A stretch of DNA of 64,000 nucleotides from a virus. The stretch spans positions 62,001 to 126,000 of IMG/VR virus record IMGVR_UViG_3300046744_000381. One strand, written 5' to 3'. Position numbers and translations under genes: made by a program. Shown here one piece after another: positions 1-7,820 of this stretch; the stretch's first letter is position 1; every line of letters begins with the position of its first letter. The notes below the pieces were generated by a model. That model saw nothing but the letters and a program-made list of their open reading frames with translations, did no database searches and was not told the DNA's origin.

Positions 1-831
1 TACGTGATTAATTTTCCTATCATATTCATTATCAAATGTAAAATATTCATCAAAAGTATAATCATCAACTAATTCAATATGGGCAGGAACTACATAAAAC
101 AGTTCTGTTTCTGATTTTTCTAATGCTTGTAAATAATCTTCATAACTGTCAACAAAATAAATTTCATATTTTGCAGGACCTGAACCTGTTTGGCTCCATT
201 CTTTACGTGCTACAGGAAATCTGTAATCAACTTCTTTTTTTGTTAAAGGCCGATTTTTACTACATAAAAATAAACCATTATATAATTTTTTGTCGTTTAC
301 TTGATGCACAAATGCGTGATTCTGTTGTCGTAAATCTGACTTATGATGTGTTATGTAAAAGTCTTTAACTAGATTAGTGGCTTGTATATTTTTACTACTC
401 ATCCAAAACATTTGTGTTTTAGACTTTTCTAATGCAACACTATATTCTTCATAACTATCTATTTCAAAATAATCAAATGACTTTGGTGTACTTGCAGTAA
501 TTTCAACAAATTTTTTATTAATAAAAAATCTATAATCAATTTCTTTTTGTGAAATTTTTGATGTTTTTGGTACAAGACTTATGCCATCGTAATCATCGCC
601 GTTTAAAAACATATGCACATATTTTTGACTCCATTCGTCAGGTTCATAATCAAAATGAAAGTCATCATTTATAACCAAGTCAGGATACACTATCCAAAAG
701 AAGTTAGTAATACAACTTGCCTGTGCTTGTTCTATTGTTTCAGCACATTTAAGGGTCGGTATCTTAGATTTTAGAGCTTTTAACTCAGCTTGATACAAAT
801 TTTTGTTTGCAATTAGATAAACATCGTACAT
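1..831 (-). CDS. Repeat protein, partial (runs off left edge)
   Basis: Open frame of 277 codons from ATG at 831 to the window edge with no stop. I do not know a defined function. The product begins MYDVYLIANKNLYQ and is built of diverged tandem units of about 90-110 residues: each has a (F/Y)xIDSYE(E/D)Y...ALEKS stretch, an aromatic F(W/Y) strand, and a closing KKE(I/V)DYRF motif (seen twice, near residues 100 and 210). The opening resembles the first strand of GT-A glycosyltransferases, so it may be a sugar-transfer or decoration protein, but no DxD site is evident in the visible part. Start chosen because a consensus sigma70 promoter sits immediately upstream. Other ATGs at 835 and 824 are out of frame. 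Confidence 0.75.
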   Translation of the reverse strand, partial: MYDVYLIANKNLYQAELKALKSKIPTLKCAETIEQAQASCITNFFWIVYPDLVINDDFHFDYEPDEWSQKYVHMFLNGDDYDGISLVPKTSKISQKEIDYRFFINKKFVEITASTPKSFDYFEIDSYEEYSVALEKSKTQMFWMSSKNIQATNLVKDFYITHHKSDLRQQNHAFVHQVNDKKLYNGLFLCSKNRPLTKKEVDYRFPVARKEWSQTGSGPAKYEIYFVDSYEDYLQALEKSETELFYVVPAHIELVDDYTFDEYFTFDNEYDRKINHV

Positions 832-837
832 ACATTA

Positions 838-866
838 ATTATACTAAGAAAAACTAATCTTGTCAA
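838..866 (-). promoter_or_regulatory. Consensus sigma70 promoter (leftward)
   Basis: On the minus strand TTGACA (861-866), a 17-base spacer, then TATAAT (838-843): a perfect match to the bacterial housekeeping consensus. The expected +1 lies about seven bases on, at 830-832, i.e. on the ATG at 831, implying a leaderless or nearly leaderless transcript. Confidence 0.85.
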
Positions 867-873
867 CATTAGA

Positions 874-881
874 ATAAATAC
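874..881 (+). promoter_or_regulatory. T4-type late promoter
   Basis: ATAAATAC followed by ATTG, matching the TAAATACATT pattern found before other late genes in this window. It lies 17 bases before the ATG at 898, with an AGGAG ribosome site at 887-891, back to back with the leftward sigma70 promoter. Confidence 0.7.
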
Positions 882-897
882 ATTGTAGGAGAAAAGT

Positions 898-2346
898 ATG
901 ACTGATTTTATACCCGGAGATTCGTATCGAATTGATATTGTAGGTGCTGATAGCACATTAATTATTGATAGCTGGCTAAGCCAAATTAAAGCAAATGTTG
1001 TTAACAGAGATGGCGTTATTCAAGTTGATACAACATTTGGTAAGCTATACGGTCCTATGGTAGGAAATGTTGAGAATGAAGAAGGTGATGTACTAGTAAA
1101 TGCTAGTAGTCGTACAGTTCATATGGATGTTGTCGGTAATTTAAAAGATTCTAACAATAACGTTGTAGTAGATGTACAACGGAGTTTGTTAAAAGGAAAT
1201 TTTGAAGGTAATTTAGTTAACACTAACGGCGATATGATTTACGATGCGTCAACAAATACGTTGGTTGTAGATAGAATAGTAGGAGATTTATATGGAACTC
1301 ATCACGGAGAAGTTGAGTTAGTAGGATCTATTAGCGGAACAGTTAATGGCAATCTAATCGGATCAAGTAATGGTACACACTCGGGCGAAGTAATGGGTAA
1401 TGTAACAGGTGATCTACGTGGTGATGTAGTTGACGGCGAAGGCAACATTATGCTTAATGGCTCCAACGGTACTTTAAATGGAAATTTAAAAGGTGGTATA
1501 TTAACTCCAGACACAGATGAACACGTATTAACGTGGAATTCTACACTAAGACATCACGTTATTAGAGCAGGATTAGAACATCCTGATTCGCACAAATCTG
1601 TTTTAAAATTAGGCAATACTGACAGAGAAACTATGTATACAGGAAACATAAATTGGTATGATGATTCTCCTGTACTTACATTGCTAGATTATGATGGTAC
1701 AGATAAACCAAGTATACTTGCAGAATTTAATGGTTGTGTAATGGGCCAAGTAATTGATGAAAATAGAGCACCAGTGCTGACTGTAAATGAAGGACAAGTT
1801 AGACTCGAAGGCGGTTCGACAGGTGAAATCAATATTGGTTACAACAGCACAGAAACAATACAAGTATATGCTGACAATATAAGTTATAAACTTCAATCAA
1901 ACCCGGTTAACACTTCTAATTTAGGACAAGTAAATTATTTTGCTTTCAACGGTGACCACGAAAATATGCTTCCACTTAATCCTGGAGATCATTTGATGGT
2001 AAACACTTGTCACGCCTGGGACGGATTGTCATATAAAATCGGAGGCGGCTTTGGTTTTTATGCAAACACAGACGTAACACCAGATCCAGACTTAGAAATA
2101 TATCCAACAGATTTTGCAATTACGTTAAGCGATGGAAAAAATTTGCCTAGTGCATTTTGGGATAATCCAACAGGATTAAATTTTGACGGTAAGGGTGTTT
2201 TAGCAGTGCCAATTATGAAGTCAAAAGGTTTTACAGAAGCAGAAAAAACTGATATTGATTATGCAGATGAAGGTATGATTATATTTAATAAATCAACCAA
2301 AAAGTTTCAAGGATACAATGGAACTAGTTGGGTTGATTTAGGATAG
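898..2346 (+). CDS. Tail-fibre-like structural protein
   Basis: 482 residues. The first half (about 30-200) is a run of short beta-strand repeats of the type GNLxG / GDVxG / GEVxGNV with polar turns, typical of fibrous phage adhesins. The C-terminus ends with a DEGMIIFNKSTKKFQGYNG segment and SWVDLG, a common tip motif in marine phage fibres. It has its own late promoter and a good ribosome site (AGGAG). It stands alone on the plus strand and converges with the minus-strand operon: the last 23 bases overlap the end of the neighbouring gene. Likely a virion fibre or whisker; exact position on the particle unknown. Confidence 0.7.
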   Translation: MTDFIPGDSYRIDIVGADSTLIIDSWLSQIKANVVNRDGVIQVDTTFGKLYGPMVGNVENEEGDVLVNASSRTVHMDVVGNLKDSNNNVVVDVQRSLLKGNFEGNLVNTNGDMIYDASTNTLVVDRIVGDLYGTHHGEVELVGSISGTVNGNLIGSSNGTHSGEVMGNVTGDLRGDVVDGEGNIMLNGSNGTLNGNLKGGILTPDTDEHVLTWNSTLRHHVIRAGLEHPDSHKSVLKLGNTDRETMYTGNINWYDDSPVLTLLDYDGTDKPSILAEFNGCVMGQVIDENRAPVLTVNEGQVRLEGGSTGEINIGYNSTETIQVYADNISYKLQSNPVNTSNLGQVNYFAFNGDHENMLPLNPGDHLMVNTCHAWDGLSYKIGGGFGFYANTDVTPDPDLEIYPTDFAITLSDGKNLPSAFWDNPTGLNFDGKGVLAVPIMKSKGFTEAEKTDIDYADEGMIIFNKSTKKFQGYNGTSWVDLG

Positions 2347-2926
2347 GAATAACTGCTTCGGCTTCTGGCCACCTAGTCGAAGATAAAGTTTCGTAAAATT
2401 TATCAACATTAATTTTCCAAAAAGTTTGAAATGTTCCTTTGTATTCAAGCTCTACAGGATTTTGAAGAACACCTGCTTTGTGAAAATACTTTGCCCAAAA
2501 ATTATGCACTTTATTTTGACTACCGACATCACCGGTGTGTGTGCTAAGATATAAAGGTTTATCTCTACCGATGCCTTCAATACAAGCAGGCAACAAAAAT
2601 TGCGAAGCGTGTGAATAATGTATATCGGTCTTCCCTTTAAGACTCTTTACTCTATCTTTTCCGATTAAATGAGTTAACACACAAGTTCTTGCACCGATAC
2701 GGTATGCATTTTTTCCTAGTATTCCTAACTCTTCTAATTTATGTGCAACTACTGTTCCTACAACTCTATTATTAAAAAGTAATAACCAAAGTTTTGCATC
2801 TTCGTATTTTTTAATATAATCTATAAGCATTTCTTGGCTGCTGTTATTATAGAATTTTTTCTTGTGTGCTTCAATAAAAAAATCAGTTAGGTCTATATCG
2901 TTATTGTATAATTTTACTTCAAACAT
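2324..2926 (-). CDS. GNAT-like protein, unrecognised family
   Basis: About 200 residues. I take the ATG at 2926 (MFEVKLYNND) rather than an upstream one at 2974, because it overlaps the end of the radical SAM gene by only eight bases, as other genes in this operon do. A strand pair WLLLFNNRVVGTVVAHK near residues 45-60 resembles the central strands of GNAT acyltransferases; the rest (YRIGARTCVLTHLIG, STHTGDVGSQ) is not diagnostic. Last gene of the coupled operon; its 3' end overlaps the convergent fibre gene. Function as an acetyltransferase is a guess. Confidence 0.6.
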   Translation of the reverse strand: MFEVKLYNNDIDLTDFFIEAHKKKFYNNSSQEMLIDYIKKYEDAKLWLLLFNNRVVGTVVAHKLEELGILGKNAYRIGARTCVLTHLIGKDRVKSLKGKTDIHYSHASQFLLPACIEGIGRDKPLYLSTHTGDVGSQNKVHNFWAKYFHKAGVLQNPVELEYKGTFQTFWKINVDKFYETLSSTRWPEAEAVIPILNQPN

Positions 2927-4292
2927 AAGTTTCGCATAAATCAAAAAAATCTGCCATTTCAGGAAAAACTTCAATATGATTTACTCCGCGTCGACGATTT
3001 TGTTCTTTAAAAAATTTATGAAAATCCTGTCTTCCTTGTATAATCTTTTCTAATGGATATTCTGTTTTTTCCATATAGTCAACCACACGTCTAAACTTTT
3101 CATACTCAATTGTACTAAACGCATCTTTACGTTCGTCGTCTACATTTTCTTTAATAAATTGCAAATGATCACGCATATAACTAAGATATTCTTTTGGCAA
3201 AATATTCATATCATATTGTAAAGGTTCTTTTAAATGTGGAGTATCAAACCCCAAACGTTGCCATCTATGTGTATCGACATTATTGTATTTTTTGCGCCAT
3301 TCTAATATTTTTTCTAACAGTGTACGGAATGTTGTTACACTAAAAATATTAAATGTAATCATTAAAACCATCGGTGCTTCGCAATTACGCATAAAGTAAT
3401 CTAAGTTGCGTTCAAACACTTCAATGTCTAATCCATCACGAATATATTCTGCACGTTTGCCCCAAGTATCAATACTTGTAAACATTTTAAAACGTCTAAT
3501 CTTATTATTTGTTAACAAGTTGTTTACACGATCTGTAAATTTTGCTAATTGTTTCGGTTTGCCGCCTAAGTTACTGTTACAATTAAGTTCTAATTCTGGC
3601 TTCGGATCTGCATCAAGCATATCAAATAATCTATATGTACTTTGCTGGATAGTCGGTTCGCCACCTGTAATACGTAGTATATGTAAATCTTTACTAAGTT
3701 CGGGCCACCATTTCCAAAATGCATCCAAATATGGATTATTTTCTTCTTCAAATATTTGAAACCAATCAATGTCGCATCTATGATTTTTTACCATATCATA
3801 AGGACCGTGTTGCTTGATCTCTTGATAATATCTGCTACTTGCTTTTGGATGACAATATCCGCAACGGAAGTTGCACTCGTTGCCAAACGAAACTTCTAAG
3901 TATTCTGGATTAACATCAAACTCTGCACCACCTTCTTTAACAGCATTTAATCTATGTTTAAAGAAAATAGTTTGATTGCGTTGTTTTCTGTCACTAACAT
4001 AGTCTTTACCCATTGCTTCAATCTTCCAGCAATAGTTGCATCCACTGGGCTGTTCGCCCTTCATCATAGCAGCACGTTCTGCTTTCTTTTGTGCTGTGTT
4101 GTGTATAGCACTAGGATTTTCCAGTAGCGGTGCTGTATCAATCTTGTGAGGAGCAGGATGATAACAACTGTGTGTTTCACCTGTTTGAAAATATATGTTT
4201 GCGTGATACCATTTAGCAAAACAAAACGTTGGAGATATTTCCTGCGTAATCTTATCGATACGCTTGATTTCTTCGCTTTCGCTACGTTCCAT
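2919..4292 (-). CDS. Twitch-type radical SAM protein
   Basis: 457 residues. The core motif ECNFRCGYCHP gives the CxxxCxxC iron-sulfur site at C140, C144 and C147, which binds the 4Fe-4S cluster that cleaves S-adenosylmethionine. LRITGGEPTI (near residue 205) is the usual GGEP SAM-binding element. An N-terminal segment with FCFAKW, HSCYHP and CNYCWKIE supplies further cysteines, as in twitch/SPASM auxiliary-cluster domains that act on peptides. Proteins of this architecture are known in marine T4-like phages, but the substrate is unknown. Start overlaps the preceding stop by one base (TAATG). It lies among glycosyltransferase-like genes, suggesting macromolecule modification. Confidence 0.88.
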   Translation of the reverse strand: MERSESEEIKRIDKITQEISPTFCFAKWYHANIYFQTGETHSCYHPAPHKIDTAPLLENPSAIHNTAQKKAERAAMMKGEQPSGCNYCWKIEAMGKDYVSDRKQRNQTIFFKHRLNAVKEGGAEFDVNPEYLEVSFGNECNFRCGYCHPKASSRYYQEIKQHGPYDMVKNHRCDIDWFQIFEEENNPYLDAFWKWWPELSKDLHILRITGGEPTIQQSTYRLFDMLDADPKPELELNCNSNLGGKPKQLAKFTDRVNNLLTNNKIRRFKMFTSIDTWGKRAEYIRDGLDIEVFERNLDYFMRNCEAPMVLMITFNIFSVTTFRTLLEKILEWRKKYNNVDTHRWQRLGFDTPHLKEPLQYDMNILPKEYLSYMRDHLQFIKENVDDERKDAFSTIEYEKFRRVVDYMEKTEYPLEKIIQGRQDFHKFFKEQNRRRGVNHIEVFPEMADFFDLCETYV

Positions 4293-5215
4293 TACTGTTC
4301 TCTATCTAAGAATTGTTTGCTGTTGTCACGTGCAGGGTTTTGATATACTGTTTTAAAAAACTTGCTTTGATTTCCATCAAATGGTTCGGCAGCAATAGGC
4401 AAATCTAGTTCATCTATTAACGAATATCCAAGGTCAACTGTGTCCTGTTCCATTTGATCTTCATCTAACTCTTTGTTGTCCCAATAATTGTTTAGCCATT
4501 TAAAATCACGTACATTTACAAAGTCCCAATCTGTACACATAGTTTTATATAAACCTTCTCTTGCTCCGTAAATAGCCCAACGTCCATTTTCTACATCTGC
4601 ACCAATCATTTGCCAGATGTATAAACGATGCAAGTTTTTCCAATGATTATTTTTAAATTCGTCAACTGTTACACGTAGTCCTTGATCTAGTGCCATCTTA
4701 ACGCCTTCACGGAACCCAGCACGCCACGCTTGATGAGGTGTAGCATTATTATGTACATCGCTAAAAGTTCCGTTCATCTGTACATATTGTGTATTCCAAC
4801 AAAAATCAACTTGAGCGTGTTGATTATCTGCAGGTGCATTTTCGTGTGTACGCATATCAAGAACATATTGCTTTGGCCAACATTTTATTCCTCCATTACC
4901 GTAGCTCAAGCCATTTATAACATTTTTTGCAGTCCAACTTATAACTTTATCTGTTAAATCTAAATTTTCATCAAAGTCTATTGCTTGTGAAAGGAAATCA
5001 TCTCTAATACAATTATCGCCATCAATAGTAATAAATCGATCAGTTTCACTTAATTCAGCACAAGCCTTATGAGCTGCATCAGATCCTTCGACACCGTGTA
5101 CACGTTTTGCCCACGGAACTTTTTTGCACAGATCTGCATAATTTTTTTCTGCATTTGGTTCATCGTAACTAAGATAAACAATATCATAATCAATTACACG
5201 GAATGTATTAGCCAT
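4292..5215 (-). CDS. Glycosyltransferase-like protein (GT-A fold)
   Basis: 307 residues. An early strand DIVYLSYDEPNAEKNYADL, then FITIDGDNCI near residues 90-100, where DGD is a likely metal and sugar-nucleotide binding DxD equivalent. A tryptophan- and asparagine-rich acceptor region follows (FCWNTQY, NHWKNLHRLYIWQM). This suggests a family-2-like sugar transferase, but donor and acceptor cannot be read. Start ATG overlaps the upstream stop by eight bases, and its own stop overlaps the radical SAM start, so the genes are probably translated together. Confidence 0.7.
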   Translation of the reverse strand: MANTFRVIDYDIVYLSYDEPNAEKNYADLCKKVPWAKRVHGVEGSDAAHKACAELSETDRFITIDGDNCIRDDFLSQAIDFDENLDLTDKVISWTAKNVINGLSYGNGGIKCWPKQYVLDMRTHENAPADNQHAQVDFCWNTQYVQMNGTFSDVHNNATPHQAWRAGFREGVKMALDQGLRVTVDEFKNNHWKNLHRLYIWQMIGADVENGRWAIYGAREGLYKTMCTDWDFVNVRDFKWLNNYWDNKELDEDQMEQDTVDLGYSLIDELDLPIAAEPFDGNQSKFFKTVYQNPARDNSKQFLDREQ

Positions 5216-5768
5216 TTATAACCTCGTGGTAGTATGTAGAAAACTTTCTTATAGTATAAAGGCTTACGTTAATATTGTCAATTTCAAACTTACTGGTAAA
5301 AGGTATTTTTTTTGTTTTAGAGAAATCTAATGTTTTATACAAAACGTTAGGATCGAATAACTTTGTTACACTGTATACCTGATTGCTAGGATTAATAGAG
5401 ATTTTTTGAGATTGCACATAATTTTCAAAGTCTTTGTTCAGTTCTAATTCCCAGCACTTACTTTTGTTATTTTGTTTTATTTTAACTTCGTAAGTGTCTT
5501 TGATTTCTTTTGGTATTTCGTAAACAAAATTTTGTGTATTAAAACTTTCGTTATACTGCTGTTTGCTTTTTAATACATATCTTTTTTCAATAAAGTCATA
5601 TTCAACTTTATAATCACGAAGTGATTCTTTGCCTTCTGCAAAATGACGAACTTGCTCAAAATCTACTAATAAGTTTTCAAAGTTTTCATCAGGGTTGCGT
5701 GTAACTTTATCAATTACACCGTTTTCATCAAAACAAACGTATCTATCAGTGCTAATTGTAATTCTCAT
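5208..5768 (-). CDS. Hypothetical protein in the early operon
   Basis: 186 residues, lysine- and glutamate-rich, mixed alpha/beta, no signal peptide, membrane segment or catalytic motif that I recognise. It begins MRITISTDRYVCFDENG and is held in the operon by four-base overlap upstream and eight-base overlap downstream, which is good evidence that it is expressed. Confidence 0.7.
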   Translation of the reverse strand: MRITISTDRYVCFDENGVIDKVTRNPDENFENLLVDFEQVRHFAEGKESLRDYKVEYDFIEKRYVLKSKQQYNESFNTQNFVYEIPKEIKDTYEVKIKQNNKSKCWELELNKDFENYVQSQKISINPSNQVYSVTKLFDPNVLYKTLDFSKTKKIPFTSKFEIDNINVSLYTIRKFSTYYHEVING

Positions 5769-6610
5769 TGTATTCCTAAATACTTTTCATATATGTTAAT
5801 TATACGGTCAACTACAAAGTCATCTTCTGTATAATGAAAAACTCCAGCTTGTGTATAATTGCCTATTTTAAGTTGCAAGTCTTCACCTAAATATGTGCCT
5901 ACACGATTTTGCCATTTATCAACTACACTGTTTTGCCAATTTTGTATTCTTGGCTTCATATGTACAAAGCTAGGATATTTAGCACGTGGGTTTGTTACTT
6001 GACTTTCTATGCCCATAATCTTTACAGCAATAGCACTTGATAAATCTATACTGCATTTACGTTGATACATTTTACCGCCGGTGTGTTGTCTATAAAATTG
6101 TTGCCAATTATTTGTTATCATTTCTAGCCAGGTGTAAAACTCGTGTGCAGTATCTGATTTTTTATAATAATGTAATCCACTGTATAGATTTGGTAGTTTG
6201 TTTTTTGCAAATGTGTGTCTATAGTAATCATTTGTTACAAGTTCGTTTCTATAAGTGTAAACATTACTTGTAAAAAACAAATCATAGTTTTTTAAAAAGT
6301 TAAACCAACTGCTAATATCTTGCAAAACAAGCATATCAGTATCCATAACTAATGATTCGTCATATGGAGTTGCGTGATATGTTTTCCATCTATTTTCTAT
6401 TTTCCAATCACTATCTTTAGCGTGATCTCCCCAAGGTATTTCTACAATATCATCGAAAATTTGTTTGTATTTGTCTTGCACTGTATCGTTGGTTATTAAA
6501 CATATTTTTGCATTTTCGTTAGTAGCACGAATACTCATAGCATTTAAATATGCTTGTTGTACATAATCAACATCTGTGTTCTGTGCAAGCATTGTAAAGT
6601 TATTGCTCAT
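5765..6610 (-). CDS. Glycosyltransferase-like protein (GT8-like)
   Basis: 281 residues. N-terminal FTMLAQNTDVDYVQQAYLNA and ICLITND match the first strands of GT-A enzymes, and ESLVMDTDMLVLQD (near residue 90) gives a clear DTD (DxD) metal site with the following strand, as in glycogenin/GT8-type enzymes. It is a paralogue of the next gene upstream (same VDYVQQA/INYVNQA and MDTD blocks). Its start lies inside the end of that gene (11-base overlap). Acts presumably in the host cytoplasm with a nucleotide sugar; target not evident. Confidence 0.75.
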   Translation of the reverse strand: MSNNFTMLAQNTDVDYVQQAYLNAMSIRATNENAKICLITNDTVQDKYKQIFDDIVEIPWGDHAKDSDWKIENRWKTYHATPYDESLVMDTDMLVLQDISSWFNFLKNYDLFFTSNVYTYRNELVTNDYYRHTFAKNKLPNLYSGLHYYKKSDTAHEFYTWLEMITNNWQQFYRQHTGGKMYQRKCSIDLSSAIAVKIMGIESQVTNPRAKYPSFVHMKPRIQNWQNSVVDKWQNRVGTYLGEDLQLKIGNYTQAGVFHYTEDDFVVDRIINIYEKYLGIQ

Positions 6611-7418
6611 TGATAACTCTCGCTAAACTAAACTTATTCATAACGTGTAAATTACTGCCTTTAAATTTTACAAAAGTGTATTCCCCAAGTCTGTCTCGTT
6701 TTTCTACTAGTAAATCAAATGCATCGTCTTTTATTGATAGAAGTATGTCTCTATCAATTGCATAAAACTTTTTGCCAGGTATTGTACCAACAAAATTGTT
6801 TTCTGTGTATCCAGATAGTATATGCACTGCTATACTAAATGCAAAATCATTTCTGTACACAGTATTTTTAAATTGATACACACCTCTATAGTGTATATAA
6901 TTTTCTTTTATATGTTTAACTAAATTAAAAAAAACTTCACTTGTGTTGTTTTTTCTAAAATATATTACAGTAGCCCAATAAAAATCTATGCCGCCGTCAC
7001 TAATAGATTTAAATTCAGGTGTGCCATTGTGTATTCCTAAATGTGTTGCATCTTTGTATAACAAAAGATCTTTTTGCTGTGTAAAACAATTTAACAATTT
7101 ATCATTTGCTATTATATAATCAGTGTCCATTACAATAGTTTCTTCATAAGGAGATAAGTCGAAACTATGCTCTCTGCCGTAATTGTTAAAATTAAGAACA
7201 CGTTTGTTTAATGAACCATCTCGGTATGCTTTTCTGCTTGTTAATCCATCTTCTACTTTTATAATCTGATCAAAACACTTGTTGTCAACGTCAACATTGG
7301 TTACTAAACTCACAGGTAATTGTAGATATTTTTGTATGCGGTTCGCACAAAAAATAGCTTGGTTTACGTAATTTATACTTTCATTGTTAAATGCAAATAA
7401 TAGTACACCTTGACTCAT
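6600..7418 (-). CDS. Glycosyltransferase-like protein (GT8-like), paralogue
   Basis: 272 residues. VLLFAFNNESINYVNQAIFCANRI and VSLVTN strands are followed by YEETIVMDTDYIIAND near residue 95, with the DTD metal-binding motif. Similar in length and motif order to the downstream neighbour, indicating tandem duplication and divergence. Start overlaps the stop of the upstream small gene by four bases (ATGA type), so translation is coupled. Confidence 0.75.
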   Translation of the reverse strand: MSQGVLLFAFNNESINYVNQAIFCANRIQKYLQLPVSLVTNVDVDNKCFDQIIKVEDGLTSRKAYRDGSLNKRVLNFNNYGREHSFDLSPYEETIVMDTDYIIANDKLLNCFTQQKDLLLYKDATHLGIHNGTPEFKSISDGGIDFYWATVIYFRKNNTSEVFFNLVKHIKENYIHYRGVYQFKNTVYRNDFAFSIAVHILSGYTENNFVGTIPGKKFYAIDRDILLSIKDDAFDLLVEKRDRLGEYTFVKFKGSNLHVMNKFSLARVINEQ

Positions 7419-7762
7419 AAATTCATAATACTTTCAACAGATCTTTCATTCATAAGTTTATTGTATTCTGTTAGGAATCTATTTGAATATGATTGATAAT
7501 TATTAAGAATTGCATTTGTAAATTCTTGTAAGTCTTCGCATTCAACAGGTATATCATTATCATCAATAATAATAGTTGACTCTTGTTTTAATGAAAGTAA
7601 GCTTTGACAAAAACTTATAAGTTCACGAGTAATGGAAAATTGACCGCCTTTGTAATACAAAACAAGATTTTCTTTGTATTGTTCTTTTAAGATTCTTGTT
7701 TGATTATTCAAGGTAACCATATAATTGCTTATCTCAAGGGCTTTTTCAAGACGTTCGTCCAT
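7415..7762 (-). CDS. Small hypothetical protein, first gene of early operon
   Basis: 115 residues, largely helical, with STIIIDDNDIPVECEDLQEF in the middle and NRFLTEYNKLMNERSVESI at the end. Small proteins of this appearance occur in marine T4-like phages, function unknown to me. It has a strong ribosome site (AGGAG) and follows a sigma70 promoter at 7789-7817, making it the operon leader. Confidence 0.7.
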   Translation of the reverse strand: MDERLEKALEISNYMVTLNNQTRILKEQYKENLVLYYKGGQFSITRELISFCQSLLSLKQESTIIIDDNDIPVECEDLQEFTNAILNNYQSYSNRFLTEYNKLMNERSVESIMNL

Positions 7763-7788
7763 AATTTTCTCCTAACTATACCTAGTAT

Positions 7789-7817
7789 AGTATATAACAA
7801 AATTTGATAAATGTCAA
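7789..7817 (-). promoter_or_regulatory. Sigma70 promoter for the glycosyltransferase/radical SAM operon
   Basis: On the minus strand TTGACA (7812-7817), 17-base spacer, TATACT (7789-7794). It begins just past the stop of the upstream adhesin gene and would start transcripts near 7782. No NTAAATA motif is seen here, so the operon is probably early rather than late. Confidence 0.8.
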
Positions 7818-7820
7818 AGG

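Noticed and set aside
2927-2974. Upstream ATG at 2974 for the GNAT-like gene
   Set aside because: It would extend the overlap with the radical SAM gene to 56 bases; the ATG at 2926 fits the operon's usual short overlaps.
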